A stretch of DNA of 64,000 nucleotides, taken from Spirodela intermedia (taxonomy: Eukaryota; Streptophyta; Magnoliopsida; Alismatales; Araceae). Positions 33,678 through 45,300 of the stretch are shown piece by piece (positions within the stretch are counted from its first letter, which is position 1; the number at the start of each line of letters is the position of its first letter). Made by a program: the position numbers and the translations under genes. The notes under the pieces were generated by a model. It did not search any database, was not told the origin of the DNA, and saw only the letters and a program-made list of their open reading frames with translations. The stretch is taken from assembly GCA_902729315.2 (NCBI GenBank), contig LR746276.1, forward strand, positions 5,840,169 to 5,904,168, given 5' to 3'.

Positions 33678-36600
33678 ATGGCGGATGCGGAGAAGGAGCT
33701 GGAGGAGGTTCTCCTGGGAGTAGGAAACAGGATCCTTACTCCGCCCTCTGCCGTGGACGATCTCCTCCCGCTCCTTGATGTGAGTGGGTTCTGTTGTTCT
33801 CTGTCCATTTCCCCTCATTGTCTACGGCGTGTCTGGTTTTCCGCATCCTTGCCTGTATGTGAGCATTGGGCGTGGTTCTTTGAGACTGTAGTTTCCCTCT
33901 TCGATGATGGTATTTCTACTTGCATTATCCGTTTTTATTATGCAATTATCGGTTGTTTTGTTTGCAAGAACGACTTCCTATGAATGAACGATTGCGTTTT
34001 GTGGGTCTTGTTAATTTGAAAGTTGAATATTTTTATCCTTTTTGGAGTTGTCACAGTTTTTGAATTTTGAATGGCTTATCAACGTTGAAAAATGCCATAT
34101 CAGTGCACGCATTGCCACTATTTCGTTATCTAGATCATTAATTTGCGTCTTCAGCGGATCGTCTGGGAGTTATATAGGCCATCCGGTGAAAGTTCATACT
34201 GTCTATTGTCCATGTGTTGAAGATGATCCAGTTAAAATCAACCTTTAAACAGATCAATTCTCATTCCTTCTGGACTTTGATGCCAACTTTAAACAGATTA
34301 AAGTTTCGATTGGAATGGTAATGGCAGTGCAAATCTTATTGTGTTACATGACGAGCGGGTTGTGTAACTCAAAGGGCTTGAAGATTCAATGGTTTGAAAA
34401 ACTGCTATTGCGGTTGGGGATTTCCCACAAGCCAGTGTAAAACACGAAAAAGACCGAGAAATTGCCACTTGAAATAATTGTAAATTCTGACGGGGAAAGG
34501 CTACTGGAAAATACTGGTGCTAATGTATGATGGCGTCATGATGCGCTTCAATTTTTTCCAAAACCTATGAGTTGTTACGGACTGGGTGAATTGTGTCAGA
34601 ATGAGTGACATTTCGGTGATTATCTGCGACTTTGTGGAACTCTATCAGACATTGAAGCTGTATCTCAAACGAAAAATCGATCCTTCTCTTGTGGGACAAA
34701 TGTGGCTACTTCCTTTTGAATCTGGCGGCTGTTTGCCAACTCGCCAATTGATTATTGGACATTGTCTCATCACTGAAAAGGGGCCATTGGATGCCCACCT
34801 CTGGGTTCCAGAGATAGTAGGAAGACCCGTATTCATTAGCGCCTGTTTGGGCAGACATAGTTCTGCTGCCTTATAAATCAAGAATTTCTGTGTCTTTGGT
34901 TCCACTTAGGAGGAGATATCGAGGCTGGTTAGGCATGTTTGGAAAAGACTTTCTTGTTCATCCCATGATACTTGGAAGTCGCAATTTTTTTGTCTGAATC
35001 GACGTGATTTTGGTCAATTCTGGAGGGGTTACTCGATCTTGTGGCTCACTGACACTGATGTTTCTCAGATCAATCAGTTTAAACAATACTACTCAAGGAT
35101 ATGGAAGCGTGAGACACCAGAAAAGGAAAGAATGAGGACAGGAAGAAGAAGAAAAGGAAGAAAAGCTCACCGGTGGTACTGTCAATGGTTGGTTGTGGGG
35201 TGACGAAACAAACAGTTCATAGTCATAATTATTCATCTCTATACAAGTTTAAGGTTTAGGTTCTCATACTCTCCTTCCATTAAGATAATCGCGTACACTT
35301 TATAAATAAGACATGTAACCTAATTTGCTTTTTATTTCGTGAATTTTTTTTATCCTGTTCTAGTTTGACTATGATCCTGGTTGATCTGATCACCCGATGT
35401 GATTTTTCGGGTATTATAGTCCATCTTGCCACTTCATATCTTTCTTGATTGGAAGGCTGTGATTTTATGCTGTGGTATCAGGATTATTTGATCTCGAATC
35501 GAAGGTAAAGGCAGTATGTGTCTTTGGAAAACTGGCGGGGTTGGATTTTGTAGCCTCGTGTGAGATCAATTCGATTACTCACTAAATGAGCCTGTGTTGA
35601 CTTGTAAAGTGTAAAGCTGGATGTTGGAAGAAAACCATCCCCGGGTCAATTGTCACCTTCACTTGTGAAAGGTTTTCGAACTGCTAGTGCAGGATGAAAT
35701 CAGTGCAGATTTCACTGGTATTGTCTTCGTGTTTCTTAATGACCCTAAGAGAGGCGCGCTCTTTAATTCTCTTATCCTGCATAGCCTAGTATAAGTTCTT
35801 AATGGCATGCTTCGCTGGGAAAATGCCTGAAGAATGTATCATTTAACTTTTCATTATGCCACCAGCTATGTACACAATCTGAATTCTCACCTGAACCTTG
35901 TAAACTGCTTTTATAGCTCCGGATCATATATGTGAAATAGGATGGGTTGCATTATAGCTGCGTTGTTTGATTCTCGTACTGGTTCAACTTAACTGACAAT
36001 AGTTTTTTATTAGTCATCCATGCAAAAAGGCTCACCCTCTCTTATTTGTTCACTATTTTGCAAGAATTTATTAGTCATTTATTAGTTATTTTGTGTTTGA
36101 TAAGTGCTAACTGGCTATTGCTTTCTGTCAATGATTTCCATTTGAAAGCAAGCTGAGACTTTACTGTCGAGAGTGGAGCAATCACCTTCCCAGTCAATGT
36201 CTGCTGCACTCAATCCTTCAATGAAGGGATTGACTGCCAAGGAACTTTTGGGACATCCAGATGCTGATGTGAAAGTCTCTGTTGCATCTTGCATCAGCGA
36301 AATTACTAGAATAACGGCACCTGAGGCTCCATATGATGACGAATTAATGAAGGTTTGAAGATATTTGTTTCGTTACCAGTGCTAGCTCTCATTTTTTTCT
36401 GTTGGTATTGTTTATTATCTCATCTTTATATTTTTATTTACTTGAATTTATTCAGGATATATTTAGGATAATTGTTGAAGCTTTCGAAAAGCTGGACGAT
36501 ATGGACAGTCGTTCTTACTCCAAGAGGGTTTCAATTTTAGAAACAGTTGCAAAGGTTAGGTCGTGTGTTGTGATGCTGGATCTTGAGTGCGATGCTCTGA

Positions 36601-39600
36601 TTCTCGAGATGTTTGGTCACTTTCTGAAGACAATAAGGCAAGTGACCTTGTCATTGTTATTTTTATGCTTCTACCGTATCATTTAGGATCCTTTTTTATT
36701 CTAACTTCGTAGAAGAGTTTGATGTTGCTGAAATTTTCACTACACCATATATCCTTTCGTTCTTTTTAAAATTCAAGATCCCTCTGTTGATAATTCAGTC
36801 TGTCTGTTGGTCTCACTGTATCTTGGAATGTAGGAATGACAAGCTTTCGTTTGATGGTATTAATACATTTTGACAAGCTTTCGTTTGATGTATTGCAGTC
36901 ATATCCTAGATATTTTTGGAGCTCAGACTGTCTTTCATTGTGGTTGAATAAAAAACTAGTGAGGAAAAAGTAGTAAAAAGTTTGGTGCATGTAAACAATG
37001 AGAGCTTGTGTCCTCTGAGGAATATCAAGTCTGGCTGTGATTCTTTAGTTCAGTTCGTCATGTTGGTGCCATTTCTTAGCCATGATTTGGATGCAATCGT
37101 CAACTTTGTGATTTACTCTATTTTTGCAACGAAGCAAGGATTTTAGGGGGAACTTGAGTACTCTGTGCAAGCTCGAACTGTGTCTTAACTCGTCTGTTAA
37201 ATATTTTTAAAAATCCTGTTTCCATTGTGGCTTCTCTTGGTAACCATTGTTTTGGCTTTTCCTTTGTAGTTTATATTCATTTTCATTTGTTACTGCTTAT
37301 TGACAACCTGGGTAATGTACAGGGATAACCATCCTGAGAATGTATTTTCTTCAATGGAGATGATAATGACTGTTGTAGTCGAGGAAAGTGAAGACATCTC
37401 ATCAGATCTTTTGTCGTGCCTATTGGTAAATGTGAAGGACAATAAGGTGGCTTTTCGCCTGAGCTTCCCTTGTCACGTTTTGCCTTGAGTCTTTTGCTGT
37501 ATTCTTATCTAAGATGTTCTTGTTTTCAGGATGTTTCACAGATTGCGCGGAGATTAGTGGAAAAAGTGATAGGAAACTGTGCTTCGAAGTTAAAGCCCTG
37601 CTTAATGGAAGCTGTTCGATCTCTTGGTACTCCATTAGAGGGTTACAGTGAAATCGTTGTCTCACTATGCCAAGAGAATTCTGATGTGGTGGGGCCTCAT
37701 GATCTGAGTATCTCTGGCAAATGTTTGGTGAGTGACCATTTACTCATGTTTTAACTGAATGATTTGATTATGCGGCATATGTCGAGTACTTGACATTTTC
37801 ATTGTTATCCAATTCATTGAAGGAAGCATAGATTTATATGCTCTTTACACGTTCTACTTATCTAGAGGTTCAATCTTGACGTCTCTTTCTTTAATAAATT
37901 ACATTTAGGTGAAAGCCTTGTTGTTTCAATTTTTAACGGCTGAATTTTCCAGAAGCTTTCAATGGTTTGCATTTTTTTCAAGAGTTTGATGGTTATAGGA
38001 ATTGATATAATAAAATTAAAATCTTCAATTTGTCTGCCGGACTTCCTGCTCTCGTGTGAAAATTATCTAATTTCTTTTTAGGCCTCTAATTTAAACTCAA
38101 AGAAAGTTGGAAACTCGGATATTTTTAATATCTTTGTTGGGATAAATATGTTTTGTGGTTTTCTCGACTCGGAGACTTCCAAGTGTTTTTAGGGTGACCA
38201 AGATGTGAATCCTCCGCATCCCTCCACAGTTAGGTGGCATTTTTCATAATAGCTATTATATATATATACATGTATTAGTCGTAAATTTGATATAGAATAG
38301 CGAAGAAATTAGATGATGTGCACGTGCAGAAAATGTTGAGACTAATATATATATATATATATATATCGTGAAATCTTGTAATAATTTGGATAAGTTGTTA
38401 TTTATTAATTGAAGATCAGGACATCAGCGAATGGAAGGACAGCAGTGTTTTTTGAAATCCTATCAAGTTGTTCATTGTGTTTTTTTTCAATGTCAATCAA
38501 TCGACTTGTCTTTCTCCAGCATTAATGTTTGTTTGAATCCACACCTCCCCAAATGAAAAATTCTTTTATGATTATGAAGTCTTCCCCGGGATGAAGTTCT
38601 TACTAATGGTGCAATCACTGTGCTCAGGCAGATGATAGCATGTTATCTGAGAGGACCATCTCTGATGAGCGTCCCAAGGTAGTTGGTCTTCCTAGTTGAC
38701 TTTTCTTTCACAGAATCGTTGAGGGGGTTACCTCTGAATAGGTCAATGCTTATCAGGGTTCTGGAAAGCGAGAGCCTGAAGTCAATCACCCAAAGTCCTC
38801 TGCAAGCAGCGGCGCCGAACAACAGATTGTGAAGGATGATTCTTCAGCCCGGCCGTCTCCGATGGACAAGAAGGTTGAGAACTCGGGACGAGCATCGAGT
38901 TCTGGGGTAGACGTTGCCTTGGATCAGAGTGCCAAGAAAGCTAGAGGAAAATCATCGGAGACCACAGGCACTTCCCAAGGTGGTGTTAAGGGCAGAGAGG
39001 CCGGGGGATCAAAGTCCGCTAGCTCTAATGGCGACAGAGCTGAAGCTACTTCACGGGGGGCTCACGGCAGAAGGTCTGAGCTCGAGGACGCTTCTGAAAA
39101 ATCCGCCGTTGGTGATTCATCCGCTCTCATCGATGACAAGTCTCCCGACGCGGCTCGGCCCAGGAGGGGACGGCCTCCTGGTTCTAAGAGCTTAAAGAAC
39201 AAGGTGAAGACAAGTGCGGCGGCGTCTGTTCCGCAGTCTGGCCCTCAGCCGAGCTCGGCCAAGAGTATCAGATCCAAGAAGCAGATCGAGGGGCCTAAAA
39301 GGGAATCAGAGGCAGATTTGACTGGTGAATCAGAAGGGAAGCAGCGTCTGGGTAGAGTCGGCAGGAAGCGGGCGGCGGACAAGCCCGGCGAGGGTGAGAT
39401 CTCGGAAAGACGACGTGGATCCAAAACCAAGCAGCAGAGGGACTCGAAGGTATCATTCCTATTCCGGCATGCATCCTTCTTCACGCAGTCAAATTAATGA
39501 ATACTTTTCTTTCTTTCTCCTCTTTGTTATCTTTAGGGCGAGGATTCCGAAGCTGGGGCAGAAACTCCGAAAGCAGGTTCTCGAAAGAAGCAGCAGCGCA

Positions 39601-40391
39601 TTCGGGAAAACGAGGTGCGCGTGTGTGTGGAGTTTCCATCGCCAGATCGTCATCTGAAAGTGAAGCTTGCTGTGCGCGATCCATCGCTCCTTTGCTCTGC
39701 CCAGATCTTCTTATGGATATTCTTTGTTGATGCTACTCAGGAAGAAGAACAGCAGGGATACGACGGCGCCATTGTTGGGGCCAAGATCAAGGTCTGGTGG
39801 CCCGACGACAGAAAGTAAGGACTCCCCTTCCGAAAATATATCTTTGTTCCGATTAATCAATACATAAATTAATTAATTAAGGGTTCAGAAATATTTTTTT
39901 ACTCCCCCATCCAAAAAAAAAAAAAAAGGAAAAATAAAAGAAGAACTCGGACCCTCTTCTGATGTCGTCGCGATTCCTTCCCTCCAGGTTCTACCGTGGC
40001 GTCATCGACTCGTACGATCCAGCTTCAATGAAGCACAAGGTACTTTTCCTTTATTTTTATTTTTTTTGGGGTCCTCCAAAATAGATATCTCCTCCAATGG
40101 AAAAAAAAAGCCTTTTCAGATTTATTTTTATTTTCTGTTTCCCCGGCGTGGGTAGTCTCTGGCTGGGGCATCACTCTTTTTGGTCCCCATGAATTCAGAA
40201 ATCAGTTGATTTATATTATTTTTTATTTTTTTATTGGAATTTGAAATTAAAATTGTTTTTATTTTTTGGGCTGGGGGTCCTGACGGCTGCTGGATCATCG
40301 GCAGGTTTTGTATGTCGACGGCGACGAGGAGGACTTGCTTCTCAAGAACGAGGTCTTTAGGTTCCTCAAAGACGGCGGGCCCGCCAAGGTG

Positions 40392-40429
<38 letters not shown>

Positions 40430-40590
40430 CTCCGTCTCTCTCTCTCTCTTATCTATCTACTGTATCTGATGTGGCCGTCTGCTGGAACACTCTGAAACAG
40501 GACGATTCGACTCCTGTGGCCACTGCTGGGAGGTATGCGCCTTGTGGACCAGACTGGATCCCCTTTTCGTTGCCTGATTATTATTATTAT

Positions 40591-40638
<48 letters not shown>

Positions 40639-40983
40639 GCTGAGATCACTTCTTTCGATCAAACCCAGGTCGAGGAAGAAGGCGGGGAAGCTCCCAGACG
40701 CGCCGTCGTCTTCTTCTCCCCGAAAGTCAAAGGCAGAGGGGATCGTCTCCTCCAATGGGTGAGTGACCTCCACCCCACCGCCTCTCCAGCTTACCAGACG
40801 GACCCTTCTGACCGGCAGCGGCTCTCCATCCTCTCCTCTTCTTCTTCCAGTGGAGATTCCTCATCGGGGAGGAAGAAGATAGTCGGAAGGGGAGGCGGCG
40901 GCAGGTCAAACGGGCACGGCGGGCGGAGGCCGGCGGTCGACGCCAACGGAGAGCCGTCCGGGAAGAAGCAGCGGAGGTCATGA
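33678..40983 (+). CDS. PDS5C: PDS5C-like sister chromatid cohesion factor with Tudor domain, 14 exons
   Basis: PDS5 proteins bind cohesin and tune cohesion, recombination and DNA repair. Exons: 33678-33779, 36149-36352, 36456-36637, 37323-37446, 37530-37727, 38628-38678, 38742-39449, 39537-39614, 39741-39814, 39988-40039, 40305-40388, 40501-40532, 40669-40758, 40851-40983; 703 aa, frame kept throughout. The N-terminal 270 residues are the short plant PDS5 HEAT-like part (KELLGHPDADVKVSVASCI, ENVFSSMEMIM). A long, charged, low-complexity middle follows, with an AT-hook PRRGRPPGSK at 427-436. A Tudor domain spans about 557-612 (GAKIKVWWPDDRKFYRGVI, then VLYVDGDEEDLLL), and the tail is basic. 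Intron 1 is about 2.4 kb; intron 3 has a GC donor. Exon 7 could instead start at 38,759. Small exons may be missing between 37,728 and 38,627. Confidence 0.88.
40391..40449. repeat. (CT)n tract in PDS5C-like intron 11
   Basis: Starts within a few bases of the 5' splice site (GTGAG then CT units), on the sense strand, with a few interruptions. Confidence 0.9.
40597..40636. repeat. (CT)n tract in PDS5C-like intron 12
   Basis: Pure CT units on the sense strand, about 30 bases before the 3' splice site at 40,668, in the position of the polypyrimidine tract. Confidence 0.9.
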
Positions 40984-41511
40984 CCGACGTGGGCCCACGG
41001 GGAGGAAGAGGACCCGGCGGCCGTTGACTTTCCCCCCTCCCGCCCTCCCATCAGATCCCCGCGTAGATGTGGCGTCAAATTTGTGGGTTGAAGAAGGGGG
41101 GGGAATGGGTGCGGTCATTTTGTTTGGATGAGGGGGGCGTTAAATTTAGGGGGGGGGGGATCTGCAGGGAAGAGAGGCTCAGGTCAACGGCCGGAGTTCT
41201 TGGGCTTTGTAGTTGTCATTGCTCGATCGCTTCCTTTTCCACTAAGTGATTGCTTAGGGAGGGTTTTCTCTGGTCGGCCCTGATCCATGCTGGCGGGTTT
41301 TCCCTCCACCTGCTGCCTTCTTTCTTGAAGCAGAGTCAGTGAATTCCGGATTGGATTAGGAGATAGACGGCGACGCGCAGCCCCAATAAAATGGGGAGGT
41401 GATTTCAGCCGAGCATGGAGCATTGGATCGTCTGGTTTAAGTAAACTAGCAGTGAGTCAGTCGTCTTCTAAAATCTGAGGGAGTGGTCATGGAATAGCAT
41501 CTCGAGTGACT

Positions 41512-41545
<34 letters not shown>

Positions 41546-42012
41546 ATACTACGTCTACGTCCTGAAAAAGGTGAGTTCCGGCCTGGAACCCTGGGCTGAC
41601 AGTACGCAGAGTTCGGGTTGACTAGACCCCACCCATTCATTCCCCCGTCCGCGTGGTCGTCATCTCTCTTCTTCATCGCCAAGGACGACGGGGGTTGACT
41701 CTCGCTCTCTCTCTCTCTCTCTCTTTATATATATATATGGCACACGGTGAAACGCATAATATAATAATACATTCATATTGGGGGGATAAATATAATTAAT
41801 ATATAAAATATTATTTACTGATACGTAAAACAGACGGGATCCCCGCGGCCGCCGGCCACGGTGGGGGGGAGTAGGAAGAGGAGGAGACGGGAAAAGGGAG
41901 GGAATAAAAGAGGGGAAGAGGACAGGATAAAAAGAGACGCGTTGCAGAGGAAAGCGGCAGAGTCGCTTTCCCAGCGGGGAGGGGAGGAGGCTTTTTCTAA
42001 AGGCTCCCCAGG
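40984..42012. other. Convergent spacer between PDS5C-like and bHLH genes
   Basis: 3' flanks of both genes. It holds short CT tracts (41,517-41,544 and about 41,702-41,724, the second followed by a TATATA run) and G-rich runs. No gene seen. Confidence 0.55.
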
Positions 42013-44044
42013 TCAGGGCTTGGAAACGGAGGCGGCCTCTTTGGAGGAGGAGGAGGGTTCGGAGCCGGCGGCGGCGGCGGCAGCGGCGGCGGCGGCGACT
42101 GTGGAGTGGGCGGTAAGGGCGGAGAGGGCGCTGGGGGAGGGGGCGGGGGGGTGGCAGGTGGCGGCGGAGATGGCGGAGGCGAGGGAGATGGGCATGAGGC
42201 AGAGGCCCTTCCCTTGGAGGTACTGCATAGCGGCGCCCATGTCCTCTTCCATCAGTTTCGCCACCTGCTGCTCCGCCGCTGTCATCCCGTCGCTGCCCGC
42301 CGCCGCCTGCGCCACCACCGCCGCCAGCTTTATCAGCGCCCATCAAAGTTGCGGAGCAGGAGGGGCGTGGCATCCCTTTTGGCACGCGTGCCTCCTCCTT
42401 TGTCCTCTACCCACCCCCCTCCCCCTCTCTCTCGCTACCTCTACTATAATAAGCATTATTAAGGGCCCTCACCCACCGCTGGCTCTAGAGCGGGACGGGG
42501 ATTCTCTCTGGGAGAAGAAGGGATTAGTAAGTAGTACCTTAGAAGAGACGTCGGCAGGGAAGGGGGCGCTGGAAGCTGCTCCGCCTAGTCTGCTCATGCT
42601 CAGCACCTGGATAGAAACCCGGCAGGAGATGGGGTCAAGAGTGATGTGACGCCGAGAAGGGTTCGGCGAGGTTAAATTATTTGCTAGTAAAGGAAAGTGG
42701 CGGCGAGTCTGCAAGCAGGGGGGGCAAAGGGAAGGGGGAGGGGAAAGGGGAGGGATGGATTGATTGCCTTGACTTGGAGTTGCAGGAACTTCACGTAATC
42801 GATGATCTCGTCCAGCATCGAGGCCTTGTCCGTCTGCCACGCCAATTAACCAGAGATATATCAGTAGGTGCATACGGTGAAATCTAGGAAACTGGTCGAT
42901 ATCAGCATCCCTCCTCACCTTCTATTCCCCCCAACCTCCCCAGTGCTTCTCACTGCCCCTACTCTGTGGTAGACTGAACGATAGGGGGGGGGGGGGGTTG
43001 CGGAGATATCATTTATTAAAGAAGAGAAACATTTGAAAAACTGAGAAGGGGGGGATAGGATTCTGTTCTCTCTAGGGTTCATTCGAGTGCAGGTAGGTGA
43101 CGTTTCGTCCTGTCCGCCTCTTCCCCCCCCCACCGGAGAATCATCGGTTTCCCGAAGGCCAGAAAATATCTATATTTTGATCGTCTATAAAAGGAGAGAG
43201 AAGAGAGGGGCTGCGGCAGAAACCTTGTTGGCGTTGGGCACCAGCTCTTGTAGGGCCTTCATTCTCTCTGCTATTCGCTCTCTGCGCAGCTGCATGTGAA
43301 GAGCATTCATTACCGGGGTTGAAGGGACAAGATTTCAGAAGAGAAAGAACGCCACCCCCGGGAGAAAAGAACAGAGACGACCGGAAACTTATGCAAACAA
43401 AATACTAGCAATACCAAAGGCAGTTGCATTTATGAAGCACTGACTGGAGCCTGGGTTGGAATCTGATAGATATATTAATAAAGTTCAGGTAATAAATGAG
43501 GCCATAAGGGTTTGGTCTTCGTTCGTCGGTCTTACCCTCTCGGCAATGCTGTGTGGATCTGTGGCCTGCCCCCTCCTTGCTCTAACCCTCTGCCTGGGAG
43601 GAGTCGAGCCAACCCCGGCTGCCTCTGTGGCCGGTTGTTGTCCCACGCCCACCGCAGAAGCGCCGTAGTTCTGAGACGGCAGTACTACGGCCTGTGCAGA
43701 TGATAATTTATTTTCAAGGAACGCTTTGGTTTCTTTCTCTCTGAATTTCACGCGAAAAGGAGCAAAGACTTCGTCCACCTCTCAGAAGACAACTAATATT
43801 TGCAGTTCGAAAAGGAGAGAAAAATCGAGGTGCTGTGGTTTGAAACCTGTTCATAGTTGAAGTGTTGCAGATTACCCCCAGGTAAATGTGACGTCCCTTG
43901 AAGAGGTCCGCCGAACCCGTTGTACAGCCCGTCTCCACCCTTGGAAATAAATAAAAGATATGAGAGAATTGGTATAGAAGAAATGGTATGTCGTGCGAGA
44001 TAGATAGAGAGATAGATATAGATATATATGCATATATATAGAGA

Positions 44045-44092
<48 letters not shown>

Positions 44093-44728
44093 TACTGAAG
44101 AACCGGGAGGTTTGAAAGGAGGGTCAACGTCATTTCGAGATCCGTCCACAAGAAGCCTAGAATCAGTCGAATCGGCGTTGCCCGGGGATAGAGGTAGCGG
44201 GAGCAGTCCCGAGTCGCCTGCCGCAGCCGTGCACCCCATCGCGGAGAGCAACGCTTGCTGCTGAGAGACGTGATTGAGTTGAATCTCGGAGGCACCTCCA
44301 CTCCCGCTGATCTGGTTCTGGCGCAGCCGAGAGGCGAGAAGCAACGACTCATCGTACAATTGAGGATAATGAATCCCCTCCGCTCCCTCCAACTGGTGGT
44401 GCACCGAAGGCTTCCCGGACAGCGCATTGAGGAGCTTCTGGTTCTGGCCGTTGGACGGTGGGACGATATCCCACGGGGACTTAGAGTTCCCGTAGTTCAG
44501 GTCCGCCCACGGGAGACTGAACAGGATCTGATCGAAGAAGTCGTCGTGAGAGGACTCCAGAGAGTCATCAAATTGCCCCATACCAGAGTTCTGGATCTGC
44601 TGCTGCTGCTTCTCCAGCGGCTTCCCTCTATCCTGAAGATCCTGGAGCGAGATTCGCGACCCCGAGCCGTTCAAGCACGAAGAAACGGAGGAAGCTACAC
44701 CTTTCATTTCTCCACTTGTCGGCTGCAT
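42013..44728 (-). CDS. bHLH66: bHLH transcription factor, LRL/bHLH66-like, 7 exons
   Basis: A nuclear bHLH factor of the clade with Arabidopsis LRL1-3 (bHLH66/69/82) and UNE12; LRL members promote root-hair growth. Minus-strand exons: 44096-44728, 43847-43939, 43536-43691, 43224-43289, 42768-42833, 42538-42606, 42013-42327; 465 aa, frame kept throughout. The basic region [20 protein letters not shown] carries His289, Glu293 and Arg297 of the H-E-R E-box signature. The loop-helix 2 part reads VPNANK, then [18 protein letters not shown], then [10 protein letters not shown]. The C-terminal [20 protein letters not shown] and the final SVSKP point to LRL rather than UNE12. The N-terminal half is Gln- and Ser-rich and acidic. 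Intron 5 needs a GC donor to keep the conserved Val-Lys. Intron 1 begins with a CT tract. An alanine tract lies near the end. Confidence 0.92.
44045..44090. repeat. (GA)n microsatellite at the start of bHLH intron 1
   Basis: GA on the plus strand, CT on the gene's sense strand, beginning six bases after the exon 1 donor. Confidence 0.95.
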
Positions 44729-44876
44729 GGTGCCTCACCGGATCCTCTTCCCAGCTTCGCGATCGCAGCTCCACCGGAAATCCTGAGAACCAGGCGGAGA
44801 AGAGCTCCTAGAGAAGCAGACCTCGCCGTGGAAATGAGGAAGAAGACGACTGAACTGACTCTCTCCGCTCTCTCAT

Positions 44877-44883
44877 TTTATAG
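44877..44883 (-). promoter_or_regulatory. TATA box of the bHLH gene
   Basis: TATAAAA on the minus strand, about 150 bases upstream of the ATG at 44,728. The spacing fits a leader of roughly 120 bases. Confidence 0.55.
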
Positions 44884-44959
44884 GGAACCAGGTGAGGAGT
44901 AATTAATCACCCCCTATGATTAAGAGATAACTAACCACGGTTTAAGCCGTGGTTAACCT

Positions 44960-45300
44960 CTCGTCCACTCCGGTGGCCCATCATGTCCGTCAGATCACGC
45001 GTGGACCGTCAGATGCCCGCCTCGGAGGCCCATCTCGGCCCAATGATGCCCACTTTGACCCGCCGGTAGAAGACAAGCAGACCTAACTAACAAAGTCAAA
45101 AGTGGGCCGGAAAAGGCAGAGTCGTTGGGCTCTACAGAACTCCAGGCCCACGGAATATAAGACGGGATTAGTTGGGGAATCCCCTTCAAAACCTTGGGAT
45201 TACGGTCATTAATCATAGTCCGAAGAAGGCGCGCATCTCCAGATCGAAACGTTGACTTTTTTCTTCTGTGATCCCACGATCGGCTGAGTGGGCCTAAAAA
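44960..45300. promoter_or_regulatory. GGCCCA/TGGGCC-rich upstream region of the bHLH gene
   Basis: About six copies of GGCCCA or TGGGCC fall within 340 bases (for example near 44,976, 45,027, 45,037, 45,103, 45,146 and 45,288). These resemble plant site II / TCP-binding promoter words. Confidence 0.45.

Noticed and set aside
38742-38758. Start of PDS5C-like exon 7 as certain
   Set aside because: A second in-frame acceptor (TATCAG at 38,753-38,758) would shorten the exon by 18 bases. The choice cannot be settled from sequence.
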